Shown here one piece after another: positions 38,307 to 45,621 of a stretch of 64,000 nt of DNA. A program made the position numbers and the translations under genes. The notes below the pieces were generated by a model that was not told where the DNA came from, did no database searches, and saw only the letters and a program-made list of their open reading frames with translations. The stretch comes from Candidatus Vicinibacter affinis (lineage in GTDB: Bacteria; Bacteroidota; Bacteroidia; Chitinophagales; Saprospiraceae), in the NCBI GenBank assembly GCA_016714365.1, contig JADJNH010000007.1, positions 62,001 to 126,000 on the forward strand, given 5' to 3'. Each line of letters starts with the position of its first letter. The stretch's first letter is position 1.

Positions 38307-39517
38307 GCTATAAATAATTTAGGAAATTCAAAAAAATGTTCAACCCCACCAAAATGGGGAATTTCAGTGATGGCTCTTTCTAAACCATCCCAAAGATTTA
38401 CTTCGGCATATTTTTCATTACCAAAATCTGCTTTCATGCGCAAGTTGCATAGGCCATTAATTTGATTCTTTATCAACGAAGCATAAGTCTGCCCCAAACG
38501 TTCTACCGTGTTTTCGGCTGTTTTATTGTAAACTCCATTTAAATGATGAATAGAAAATAAGACTATTTGATTCTTCTCATAATATTTGAGCGTTACTTTT
38601 GGCTTCTCATTAACTTTATGTTGTTCAATAATTAGCTCTATAATTTTATTATATGCCTGCATAAGCTTTTCTATATCAACAAAGTGTTCAAGGTTATTAG
38701 AGAATTCACGATTGTTTATTTCAAAATCTACTTGATCACACCACCCCTTTTCGATATTTATTCTTTGAATAATTTCTTTTAAAGATTGTGGGCCACTTTT
38801 GAGGTGAAATAGATTTTTGAAGTGTAAAACTAATTGAGTGAATGTTTGTATTACTTTTTCTGTAATTGGTGATTTTATTTGAGGATCAATTTTAAAACTA
38901 CTAACCATTCTCTCTCGCAAAAGAAAATTACTTGAATTAGGAGGGATATTCGAGTTTTGACTTGCCCAAATCGAAAGTTCTCTACTATTCCAATTGATTT
39001 TTATATTTTTTGATGACCAACCTATAATTTTACCATTGTAGTCTTTTCCTGTCAAATATCCTCTAATAAGTGCTTTGATTTGACGCGGAGCAGAATATGC
39101 CTTTTCGTGTTCCTCATATGCAGTGATAATTGATTTAAGATGTTCCTTGAAAATGTAACTTTCAGTTTTACAAAATTCCAAAATGGACTTTAACTCATTT
39201 GCATCAATATCATGGCAAGTTGTACGAAGGATTGGATTTTGATTGTATTCAAATAGAAATCTATACAAATGATAAGGGTTCAAATATTGGGGTAAATGAT
39301 TTGATTTTTGCTCGCTTGGCCTTACCTCAACTATTTCAATGTGACTATCCATTTTATCTTTAAATTTGATTTCTTCAATTCTTTGCACAAGTTCCTCTAA
39401 TGTTCCTTCAAAGCTAATCTCCCTTGAAGCAAGTACTTGTATTCTTTCTCGATGATTTTGATTGATTTTTTTATGCTCGAGAAGTTCCTTTATGAAATCA
39501 TATTTAGTCTTTGCCAT
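38303..39517 (-). CDS. Unknown retron-operon protein, possible degenerate GHKL (histidine-kinase-like) fold
   Basis: 404 residues with no family I can name firmly. The N-terminal 60 residues are charged and helical. The C-terminal third runs helix, KVTLKYYEKNQIVLFSIHHLNGVYNKT, a helical lid-like part, and finally GGVEHFFEFPKLF. The order helix, beta, [DxG-like], ending in GTxFxxxxP-like strand recalls the ATP-binding domain of histidine kinases, but N-, G1- and G2-box residues are largely absent. Start ATG follows the RT stop directly (TAAATG) and its own stop overlaps the REC gene by 4 bp, so all three are made together. The adjacent receiver protein makes a kinase-like sensor role attractive, but this is inference. 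Confidence 0.55.
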   Translation of the reverse strand: MAKTKYDFIKELLEHKKINQNHRERIQVLASREISFEGTLEELVQRIEEIKFKDKMDSHIEIVEVRPSEQKSNHLPQYLNPYHLYRFLFEYNQNPILRTTCHDIDANELKSILEFCKTESYIFKEHLKSIITAYEEHEKAYSAPRQIKALIRGYLTGKDYNGKIIGWSSKNIKINWNSRELSIWASQNSNIPPNSSNFLLRERMVSSFKIDPQIKSPITEKVIQTFTQLVLHFKNLFHLKSGPQSLKEIIQRINIEKGWCDQVDFEINNREFSNNLEHFVDIEKLMQAYNKIIELIIEQHKVNEKPKVTLKYYEKNQIVLFSIHHLNGVYNKTAENTVERLGQTYASLIKNQINGLCNLRMKADFGNEKYAEVNLWDGLERAITEIPHFGGVEHFFEFPKLFIA

Positions 39518-41005
39518 TTATTCTAATTTGTCTTTATAATAAAAGTCCATAGCTTTTTCGACTCCATCAATTTCCCAAATATTTAGAACTTTATTAATAG
39601 GATCTTCAAAGCCAATTAATAAATCAAACCTGCTCTTCAACTTTAAATACAATTCATTATCCGCACCCTTTACCATTTTTAGGTAATCTAGTTTACCTGC
39701 AATCACATTTGCTATATCTGGCTTGCCATTCTTTACATGTCCTTTATCGGCAATGTATTGCTGTAAAAAGAATCCTGAGGCTCTTTCGTATCCATACCTT
39801 TCCCAGTAATACAGCCACATACGCAATTGCTTTATATATCGATGTTGCACATTAGTTTTCTCATTTACCAAGAGACCGGTCACAACTTTCCTATAGCCAC
39901 TTTTTTGAAGTCGGGTTTTACTTTCCTTGATATGAAATCCTTGATCTGCAATAATGCGGTGCAATTCCCTTATAAAATCACTCTCTTGTTGGTAAACATT
40001 GTGGTTTGAACTAAAGGTAATATCATCAGCATAACGGCTATATAAAAGGCCAAAGCGTTTTGCAACACCAGTCAATAATTGATCAAGGCGATAACATACT
40101 ATATTTGAAATTATAGGTGAGGTTGGCGCTCCTTGAGGCAACACACTTTTGGTTAACTTAACCCATTCTCCGTAATCATTCTGGCGTTCTACTTCAAAAG
40201 CTGTACAACATAAAGAGGCAATTATATTACAAATATCTTGACGGCCGGAAATTGAAAGTTTACTTGTCAACAATTTATCGTTATTTTGCCATTTGCCAAC
40301 TATTTCTTCTGCAGTCCCTTCATCTAAATGGATAAATTTGTCCTTTTCCATAGAAATTTTTTGATGGGTTTTTCTGTAACCAAAAGAATTATTTGTTAAT
40401 ACACTTCTCCCCCCTTCAAAACATCCAACATTCTCATCCGTATGTGGTTTGGCATTATAGCTATTTTCCAATTTTGGATAATTAGGCCTTCTTGAGTAAC
40501 GCTCATTAAGGTTAAATGGGCTCAACTGGAGACACTTCCACACTCTTGCCTGATCAATTCCAGTAAAAAAATCCTTTAAATCTACATTATAAACATAATT
40601 AGAACCTTCATGCACCCTTGCATTTTCTACAACAGATTTACCCCATACGAATCCCATCGCTGCTTTATGTGGCAAATAAACGCAATGCAATATATAACTT
40701 AGAGCTTTTTGAAGTGATTTAAGTCCTCTTACTGGTGCATGAATACTTCGATCTAATCCTGACTTTTTCTTGATTTTAAACTCATTATACCGATTTTTGG
40801 CTAACTTTGGATTTGAATACCAGGTTAATTGTTTTAACTCAAATGGTATTGCCTTGCCTCCGTAGACATAAGGTTTTACCTTATTAAGAAGGTAAAGGAA
40901 ATCTTGCCTAGTTTGCATTTTCTCAAAATAAGCCCTGATTTGAATAATATGTGTTTGTTCTCGGTTCATAAAATTATAAATTCTTTGAATAGCCTGTTGT
41001 TCCAT
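39518..41005 (-). CDS. Retron-type reverse transcriptase
   Basis: 495 residues. All main retron RT marks are present: NAxxH as NARVH (128-132), NVDLKDFF with catalytic Asp142 (140-147), QGAPTSP (291-297), the catalytic YADD (325-328) in YSRYADDITFS, and VTG (375-377) in the Y region (KVVTGLLVN). A ~95-residue insertion lies between the first Asp motif and motif 3 (about 160-255, including RKTHQKISMEK), longer than in compact retron RTs. Retron RTs copy part of a structured RNA (msr-msd) into multicopy ssDNA, which sits with an effector as a phage sensor. First gene of the operon; its 425-bp upstream gap should hold the RNA. Confidence 0.9.
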   Translation of the reverse strand: MEQQAIQRIYNFMNREQTHIIQIRAYFEKMQTRQDFLYLLNKVKPYVYGGKAIPFELKQLTWYSNPKLAKNRYNEFKIKKKSGLDRSIHAPVRGLKSLQKALSYILHCVYLPHKAAMGFVWGKSVVENARVHEGSNYVYNVDLKDFFTGIDQARVWKCLQLSPFNLNERYSRRPNYPKLENSYNAKPHTDENVGCFEGGRSVLTNNSFGYRKTHQKISMEKDKFIHLDEGTAEEIVGKWQNNDKLLTSKLSISGRQDICNIIASLCCTAFEVERQNDYGEWVKLTKSVLPQGAPTSPIISNIVCYRLDQLLTGVAKRFGLLYSRYADDITFSSNHNVYQQESDFIRELHRIIADQGFHIKESKTRLQKSGYRKVVTGLLVNEKTNVQHRYIKQLRMWLYYWERYGYERASGFFLQQYIADKGHVKNGKPDIANVIAGKLDYLKMVKGADNELYLKLKSRFDLLIGFEDPINKVLNIWEIDGVEKAMDFYYKDKLE

Positions 41006-41430
41006 TCATTATATATGAATTTGATTCATAAGAAAAGTAAATAATACGATTTACAGATGACCATAAGTTACAATCTATGACAGTGAATTAGTTATAAATT
41101 TGAATTAATAGTGCTTGTTACAGCGCTCTTCAATATATAGTCTAATTTAACAGTTTAATAAGGCAACTTAAAATTACAAGTAAACATTCATCCTGAAAAA
41201 CTCCAGGACACCAACCGATTTGAAGCCATCATTTGAGGACTTCCAGTAGGCAAATCAATATATTACAACAGGCTTTCAAAGAACGTGGTGCAAATTAATA
41301 ACATTCCAGTGCATCCTATATGCACAGCAAATAAAAAAATATATTAAGTTTGCATAGGGGGTACATTTAACGACCCAAAACTAAATCAAGCTATTCAATT
41401 TTTTGCATCTTTCTAAACAATATCTGTAAT
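41006..41430. other. Divergent intergenic region, expected site of retron RNA and promoters
   Basis: 425 bp between the RT and WYL starts, no open frame of coding character. It holds several stem-loops on the minus strand (see the ncRNA entry) and the promoters for both directions. An 8-base inverted pair (TTACAGAT at 41422-41429, ATCTGTAA at 41051-41058) spans almost the whole region but is at chance level. Confidence 0.6.
41096..41401 (-). ncRNA. Candidate retron msr-msd RNA (tentative)
   Basis: On the minus strand, AAATTGAAT (41393-41401) can pair with ATTCAAATTT (41096-41105) with one bulge, acting as a1/a2. It is followed at once by AGC (41390-41392), which could give the branching guanosine. 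Inside are GGGT/ACCC, GTGCAT-ATAGG-ATGCAC, an outer stem TTTGAAAGCC/GGCTTCAAA with an inner ATTTG/CAAAT, and TCCTG/CAGGA. The order and position fit a retron RNA, but at ~306 nt it is long and AT-rich pairing arises easily by chance. Treat the borders as a proposal. Confidence 0.3.
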
Positions 41431-42441
41431 ATGGCTACTAACAAACATGCACTAATTCGATACAAGATCTTGGATGGATGCTTTCGGAATTCTGGAAAAC
41501 GCTATTATATTGAAGACTTAATTAAAGCCTGTGAAAAAATTCTATTGGAAATAGATCCTTCAAGTAATGGGATTAGCAGAAGACAGATTTTCGAAGATAT
41601 CTCATTTATGGAAAGTGTAGATGGTTGGCAAATTGAACTTCAAAGGATTCGTGATGGTAAGAGATGCTATTATAGGTATTCAGATCCAAATTTCTCTATA
41701 AATAATATGCCATTAAATGAAATTGAGTTAGCAAATTTGGAATCAGCTATAAATATTCTTTCTCAGTTTAAAGGTATGCCTCAGTTTGAATGGGTAAATG
41801 AATTAGTGCCTAAAATAAAACAAGGCATTGATTCAAAAGATTCCAGTTCTGCAATTATCGAATTTGATAACAATCAATACCTTAAAGGTATTGAACATCT
41901 CGGCACGTTACATAATGGTATATTTTATAAAAAGGTGTTGTCTGTGGTCTACCATCCATTTGAAAGTGAAAAACAATTTAATGTAATAATTCATCCTTCA
42001 TTCCTCAAGCAATATAATAACAGGTGGTTCCTTTTTGGATATAATCCCGAAAGTGAAAGGTATGATTGGAATTTAGCAATTGACAGAATAGTTTCAATTG
42101 ATGAAATTAATAGCAGTCAATATAGACAAACGATTATTGATTGGCAGGAGTACTTTGAAGATATAGTTGGGGTAACTAAACCGTTTGACTTAAAAATAGA
42201 GAGTGTACTATTGAATTTTAAAGGAAAAACTGGGAACTATATTGAAACGAAACCAATCCATGGCTCTCAAAAATCAAAATGGTTGGATAAAAACACCCTT
42301 GAGGTGAAGCTTCAACTTATTATTAATTATGAGTTTGAAAGATTAATTTTGTCTTATGCAGAGAATGTTATAGTGAGGCAACCTGTTAACCTTGTTAATA
42401 CCATAAAAACTAGGCTAACAGAAGCAATTAACCAATACTAA
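41431..42441 (+). CDS. WYL-domain transcriptional regulator
   Basis: 336 residues. N-terminal winged helix region (residues 1-80: IRYKILDGCFRNSGKRYYIEDLIKACEKI in part, then SRRQIFEDISFMES), a helical linker, a WYL-type SH3-like domain over about 145-230 (VLSVVYHPFES and the NRWFLFGYN signature with DRIVSIDEI), and the WCX C-terminal extension. WYL regulators are common at the edges of defence islands, where they bind a nucleic-acid or nucleotide ligand and repress the system until infection. It diverges from the RT across 425 bp and is the only rightward gene of the island, so control of the retron operon is the likely role. Confidence 0.88.
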   Translation: MATNKHALIRYKILDGCFRNSGKRYYIEDLIKACEKILLEIDPSSNGISRRQIFEDISFMESVDGWQIELQRIRDGKRCYYRYSDPNFSINNMPLNEIELANLESAINILSQFKGMPQFEWVNELVPKIKQGIDSKDSSSAIIEFDNNQYLKGIEHLGTLHNGIFYKKVLSVVYHPFESEKQFNVIIHPSFLKQYNNRWFLFGYNPESERYDWNLAIDRIVSIDEINSSQYRQTIIDWQEYFEDIVGVTKPFDLKIESVLLNFKGKTGNYIETKPIHGSQKSKWLDKNTLEVKLQLIINYEFERLILSYAENVIVRQPVNLVNTIKTRLTEAINQY

Positions 42442-42487
42442 TTGCCAAGCTAACTTAAAATTATAACAATGAATAAAAAGCAGATGC

Positions 42488-42562
42488 CCCATTTTTCGTG
42501 GCAGTTTGCAACTGCGATGCCATACGATCCAAGCATTTACAATGCGGCCTGCTAACCAAATT
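42488..42562 (+). repeat. 75-bp direct repeat, right of retron island
   Basis: Partner of 31502-31576: same orientation, 71/75 identical, with differences at four positions (two in the 5' flank, two adjacent ones between the hairpins). It lies 46 bp after the WYL stop and 75 bp before the TerC stop. Contains the same two hairpins. Confidence 0.85.
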
Positions 42563-42637
42563 TTTAATTAACCAAATGTATACGATCAATGTATTGGTCC
42601 CAAAGATCATCAAAAACAATACGGGTTTTTAAACATA

Positions 42638-43399
42638 CTAAAAAATGTCTTTTGGCAAATCTTCTTCATCTTCCGTATAATGTTCGTGTAATTCTACCGG
42701 TTTAGTTTTAGTTTTTTTACCGGTGCGCATTTGAATTAAATTGACCAAGAATGCAAATCCCATGGAGAAGTAAATGTATCCTTTAGGAATATGAACATCA
42801 AATCCTTCAGCCACCAATGCAAAGCCAATTAATAATAAAAAGCTCAGGGCAAGAATTTTAAATGCAGGATGTCTGTCGACAAAATCTGCCACCGGAGTTG
42901 CAGCCCACATCATGATACCTACAGAAATAATCACAGCAGTGCACATCACCCAAAGATGTTCCGCCAATCCTACAGCGGTAATGATGCTGTCCAGTGAAAA
43001 TACCAGATCCATGATCATGATTTGCACAATTACTGCATTAAAACTTAGTCTGTTGAATTCCTTGGACTCGTCCCCTTCCTCTCCCTCTGTTTTATGATAG
43101 ATTTCTGTAGAGCTTTTGTACACTAAAAACAAACCTCCTGCAATCAAGATGAGATCTTTTCCGGAGATTCCATTATCCAATATGACGAAAAGGTCATTCT
43201 TAAGTTTCATGATCCAGGTAATCACCGTCAACAATCCAAGTCGCATAAACATAGCCAGAAACAAACCTATTTGACGGGCTCTTTTCTGCATTTCTTTTGG
43301 CAGCTTGGAAGACAGTATGGAGATGAAGATAACATTGTCGATACCCAGGATGATTTCCAAGGCGACCAGTGTAACAAGAGCTATAATGATTTCTACCAT
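42638..43399 (-). CDS. TerC-family integral membrane protein
   Basis: 253 residues with seven membrane helices. The two conserved acidic segments are present: ALEIILGIDNVIFISIL (residues 14-30) and MIMDLVFSLDSIITAVG (about 131-147), which together form the metal-associated core of TerC/Alx/YkoY proteins. The family exports Mn2+ or works at the membrane with Sec in metallation and tellurite response. The C-terminal tail is acidic and charged (HEHYTEDEEDLPKD). A paralogue is at 59692. Its leader region holds a hairpin (43422-43442) but I do not see a convincing Mn2+ riboswitch. Confidence 0.93.
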   Translation of the reverse strand: MVEIIIALVTLVALEIILGIDNVIFISILSSKLPKEMQKRARQIGLFLAMFMRLGLLTVITWIMKLKNDLFVILDNGISGKDLILIAGGLFLVYKSSTEIYHKTEGEEGDESKEFNRLSFNAVIVQIMIMDLVFSLDSIITAVGLAEHLWVMCTAVIISVGIMMWAATPVADFVDRHPAFKILALSFLLLIGFALVAEGFDVHIPKGYIYFSMGFAFLVNLIQMRTGKKTKTKPVELHEHYTEDEEDLPKDIF

Positions 43400-43421
43400 G
43401 TATTTAGATTTTGATGGAAGC

Positions 43422-43442
43422 CTGAGAATGCATTTCTCTCAG
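43422..43442 (-). promoter_or_regulatory. Leader hairpin upstream of TerC
   Basis: CTGAGA pairs with TCTCAG around a 9-base centre, 23 bases before the terC start on the minus strand. It could influence expression; no consensus riboswitch could be completed around it. Confidence 0.3.
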
Positions 43443-43514
43443 CCGGCCAAAGATAAGGCATTCCCCGAAATCTACCGAAGAGACCCTATTGCTTTGGTTC
43501 TTTAAGATAAAAGC

Positions 43515-44180
43515 TCAGGATTTGGAACCCTTTCTGTGTTTGCCTGTGTAGGATTTTTCACCCGCATATATGGGAATTGTCAGTCGGTTTTCTTCCGGTG
43601 GGATTGGACAATTGAAGCCACTGCTGTAGGCGCACCAGGGATTATAGGCATAATTAAAGTCTAGTGGCAATTTTCCATCCACCAGCAAGGAATGATCGAT
43701 ATCCATAAATCTTCCGCCACCATAAGTCTCCGCACCATTGGTCAAATCATAAAAGGGTACAAAAAAATGATTGGATCCGGGCCCTGTTCTGGTACTGAGA
43801 TAAGCAGTCAATCCGGCTACCTGTCCATCCAACTTAAAATTCAATCTTCCAAATCGAATGAATAATTTCTGCTTGCCGGAGCTGGTAGGAATTGTTACGG
43901 TATCCTTTTGAGCAAATTCTTCAAAATTGGCTTCAAGAGAATACTTGCCATCGGGTGCATAATAATGAAGATGCTTTAAATCTTTTTTAGTGATGGGTGA
44001 ACGAGGATCTGCCAAATGATCTTTGGCGGTCTGTGATCTGGAATCGGTCAATCCTCTTTGATAATCTTGTGCGGGACAAATGCCAATCAAACCAATGGAA
44101 AACAAAACTGCCAAAAAATTTGCAATTGAAATTCTCGCTTTGTCAAGTTTTAAGAAATCTACTTTTACAATATTCAACAT
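43515..44180 (-). CDS. DUF1684 domain exported protein
   Basis: About 221 residues. The ATG at 44180 (MLNIVKVDF) precedes a hydrophobic segment FLAVLFSIGLIGICPAQD that reads as a signal peptide; an upstream TTG at 44222 is less likely. The DUF1684 core is unmistakable: TGPGSNHFFVPFYDLTNG, ETYGGGRFMD, LDFNYAYNPWCAYS and CPIPPEENRLTIPIYAGEKS. The family is small, secreted or periplasmic, and of unknown activity. It lies 115 bp upstream of terC in the same direction and may be co-transcribed. Confidence 0.9.
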   Translation of the reverse strand: MLNIVKVDFLKLDKARISIANFLAVLFSIGLIGICPAQDYQRGLTDSRSQTAKDHLADPRSPITKKDLKHLHYYAPDGKYSLEANFEEFAQKDTVTIPTSSGKQKLFIRFGRLNFKLDGQVAGLTAYLSTRTGPGSNHFFVPFYDLTNGAETYGGGRFMDIDHSLLVDGKLPLDFNYAYNPWCAYSSGFNCPIPPEENRLTIPIYAGEKSYTGKHRKGSKS

Positions 44181-44312
44181 CGTGCAAAGATGACTGTTCC
44201 AATACAAAAAAACAAATTGCAATTCTCTTAAAAATAATGTAAGATGATTTACATTGCATCAAAAATTGATTTGCTTGTGTTCAACTTTAACAGAATACAG
44301 AAAATAATGAAT

Positions 44313-44346
44313 AAAAAAGAAAAACCGGACAACATTAACTGTCCGG
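44313..44346 (-). terminator. Rho-independent terminator of the KA-repeat gene
   Basis: CCGGACA and TGTCCGG form a 7-bp GC-rich stem with an 8-base loop; on the minus strand it is followed by a T-rich run (TTTTTCTTTTTT). It lies about 50 bases after the stop of the gene at 44398. Confidence 0.75.
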
Positions 44347-44397
44347 CTTTCTAATTACAAAATGTTAGAACATTAAAATCTTACGCTAAAAAAATAC

Positions 44398-45396
44398 TTA
44401 TTGAGGCAAGGCTTTAACGTGCGCTTTCACCTTCACTCCATTCACCGTCACGTTATCGTCCTGATCAATACCTTTTACATCATACATTTGACCGGAAGGG
44501 GATATAGCTTTCACTCCATAGAATACATCTCCACCTGCCACAACCTTGATGTTATATATGTTTCCGGTTAGGTTTATCCCTTTAACATCCAGCTTTTTTT
44601 TGTCCTCTGTAAACGCTTTGACATCATAGATTTTTCCATCCAGTCCTATCGCTTTCAGTGGTGCGTATCTGTCTGTTGAAGCTAGAATCTTTACCGGTAG
44701 CTTAGTACTCCCAACAAAAGCTTTTATGTCCATGATGTGACCGTTGCCATTCTCAGCAAGGGCTTTTACGTCATAAATTCTCCCGTTTTCATCAATTGCT
44801 TTAATATCGATCAACTTCCCATCGGGATGCACTGCTTTCACATGCCATAAAAAATCTGTGATGCAATCCTGCGATTGGGGAATGGCCTTGACATGTGCCG
44901 CAAAGCTGGTTCCATTAACTGTTCCTTCTATGGCCTGATCAGAATATTTGATACCCTTAACATCTTCCAGCAATCCTTCCGGAGAAAGTGCTTTGATACC
45001 ATAAAATTCACCATCATCGGACACCGCCTTGATGTGATATAAATTCCCGGCCCGGCTGACTCCCTTAACATCGAGTTTTCGTCCATCTGCAGTGATGGCC
45101 TTTATATCCAGAATTTCTCCTTTGGCCCCAATAGCTTTTACAGGAGCAAAAATATCTATGCTCACCATAATTTTAAGTGGGTATTTCATTCCCTGGCGGA
45201 TGGCCTTTATGTCCATATACTGATGCCCTCCGGTCTCTCCAATGGCCTTCACATCGTACATGTTGCCACTTTGATCAAATGCCTTTACATCCAATAATTT
45301 TCCGGCTGGATCCACTGCTTTAATGTGCCAGATCTCCTGGGCTTGCGCAAAATTATATACCAAAAATGCACATGCAAAAACGAAAAGTTTTTTCAT
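44398..45396 (-). CDS. Exported protein made of two tandem 150-residue halves of KA repeats
   Basis: 332 residues. A signal peptide (MKKLFVFACAFLVYNFAQAQ) is followed by two homologous halves, about 23-174 and 184-332. Each half is a run of short beta units of the form (D/H)(V/I)KA(I/F/V)-x2-x-G-x3; for example WHIKAVDPAGKLLDVKAF and WHVKAVHPDGKLIDIKAI start the halves, and both end in AAHVKAIPQ/KAHVKALPQ. The fold is probably an all-beta repeat or propeller. I know no function. The regular lysine spacing implies a strongly basic face. A terminator follows, so it is likely a single-gene transcript. Confidence 0.8.
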   Translation of the reverse strand: MKKLFVFACAFLVYNFAQAQEIWHIKAVDPAGKLLDVKAFDQSGNMYDVKAIGETGGHQYMDIKAIRQGMKYPLKIMVSIDIFAPVKAIGAKGEILDIKAITADGRKLDVKGVSRAGNLYHIKAVSDDGEFYGIKALSPEGLLEDVKGIKYSDQAIEGTVNGTSFAAHVKAIPQSQDCITDFLWHVKAVHPDGKLIDIKAIDENGRIYDVKALAENGNGHIMDIKAFVGSTKLPVKILASTDRYAPLKAIGLDGKIYDVKAFTEDKKKLDVKGINLTGNIYNIKVVAGGDVFYGVKAISPSGQMYDVKGIDQDDNVTVNGVKVKAHVKALPQ

Positions 45397-45621
45397 AAAT
45401 TAAATTATTTGTTTTAAAAAAAGATTAGTCAATCAGATCATTTAAAATAGACAAAGTCCTCAGTTAAAGTACTGGCTATATAAAAATAAACTAAATATAT
45501 GGAAACGATTTTGATCTGCAAGTCTTAATTACCTTGCGACCACCTGGTCGGTGCTCAACGAATAAATAAACAACCTCAGAACCAAAATAGTTCAAAAATC
45601 AAAGATTTAACTGCAATCTTA

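Larger units (their letters stand above)
31502..42562. mobile_element. Retron-containing defence-type island between direct repeats
   Basis: An ~11 kb segment of six leftward genes plus one divergent WYL regulator, bounded by 75-bp direct repeats and visibly richer in A+T than its flanks. Flanking genes (geranylgeranyl reductase-like, TerC) are ordinary chromosomal ones. No integrase, transposase or tRNA edge is present, so if it moved it probably did so by homologous recombination at the dispersed repeats. Element status is inferred. Confidence 0.5.

Noticed and set aside
41051..41429. TTACAGAT/ATCTGTAA pair as retron a1/a2
   Set aside because: About one such 8-base pair is expected by chance in a region of this size, and it would touch the WYL start codon.
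31502..42562. Island as a prophage or integrative element
   Set aside because: No integrase, recombinase, phage structural gene or tRNA attachment site is present.
43400..43514. Possible TPP or manganese riboswitch before terC
   Set aside because: A GGCTGAGAG-like stretch recalls TPP, but the second half of the aptamer and the Mn-riboswitch GGGGAGTAG core are both missing.
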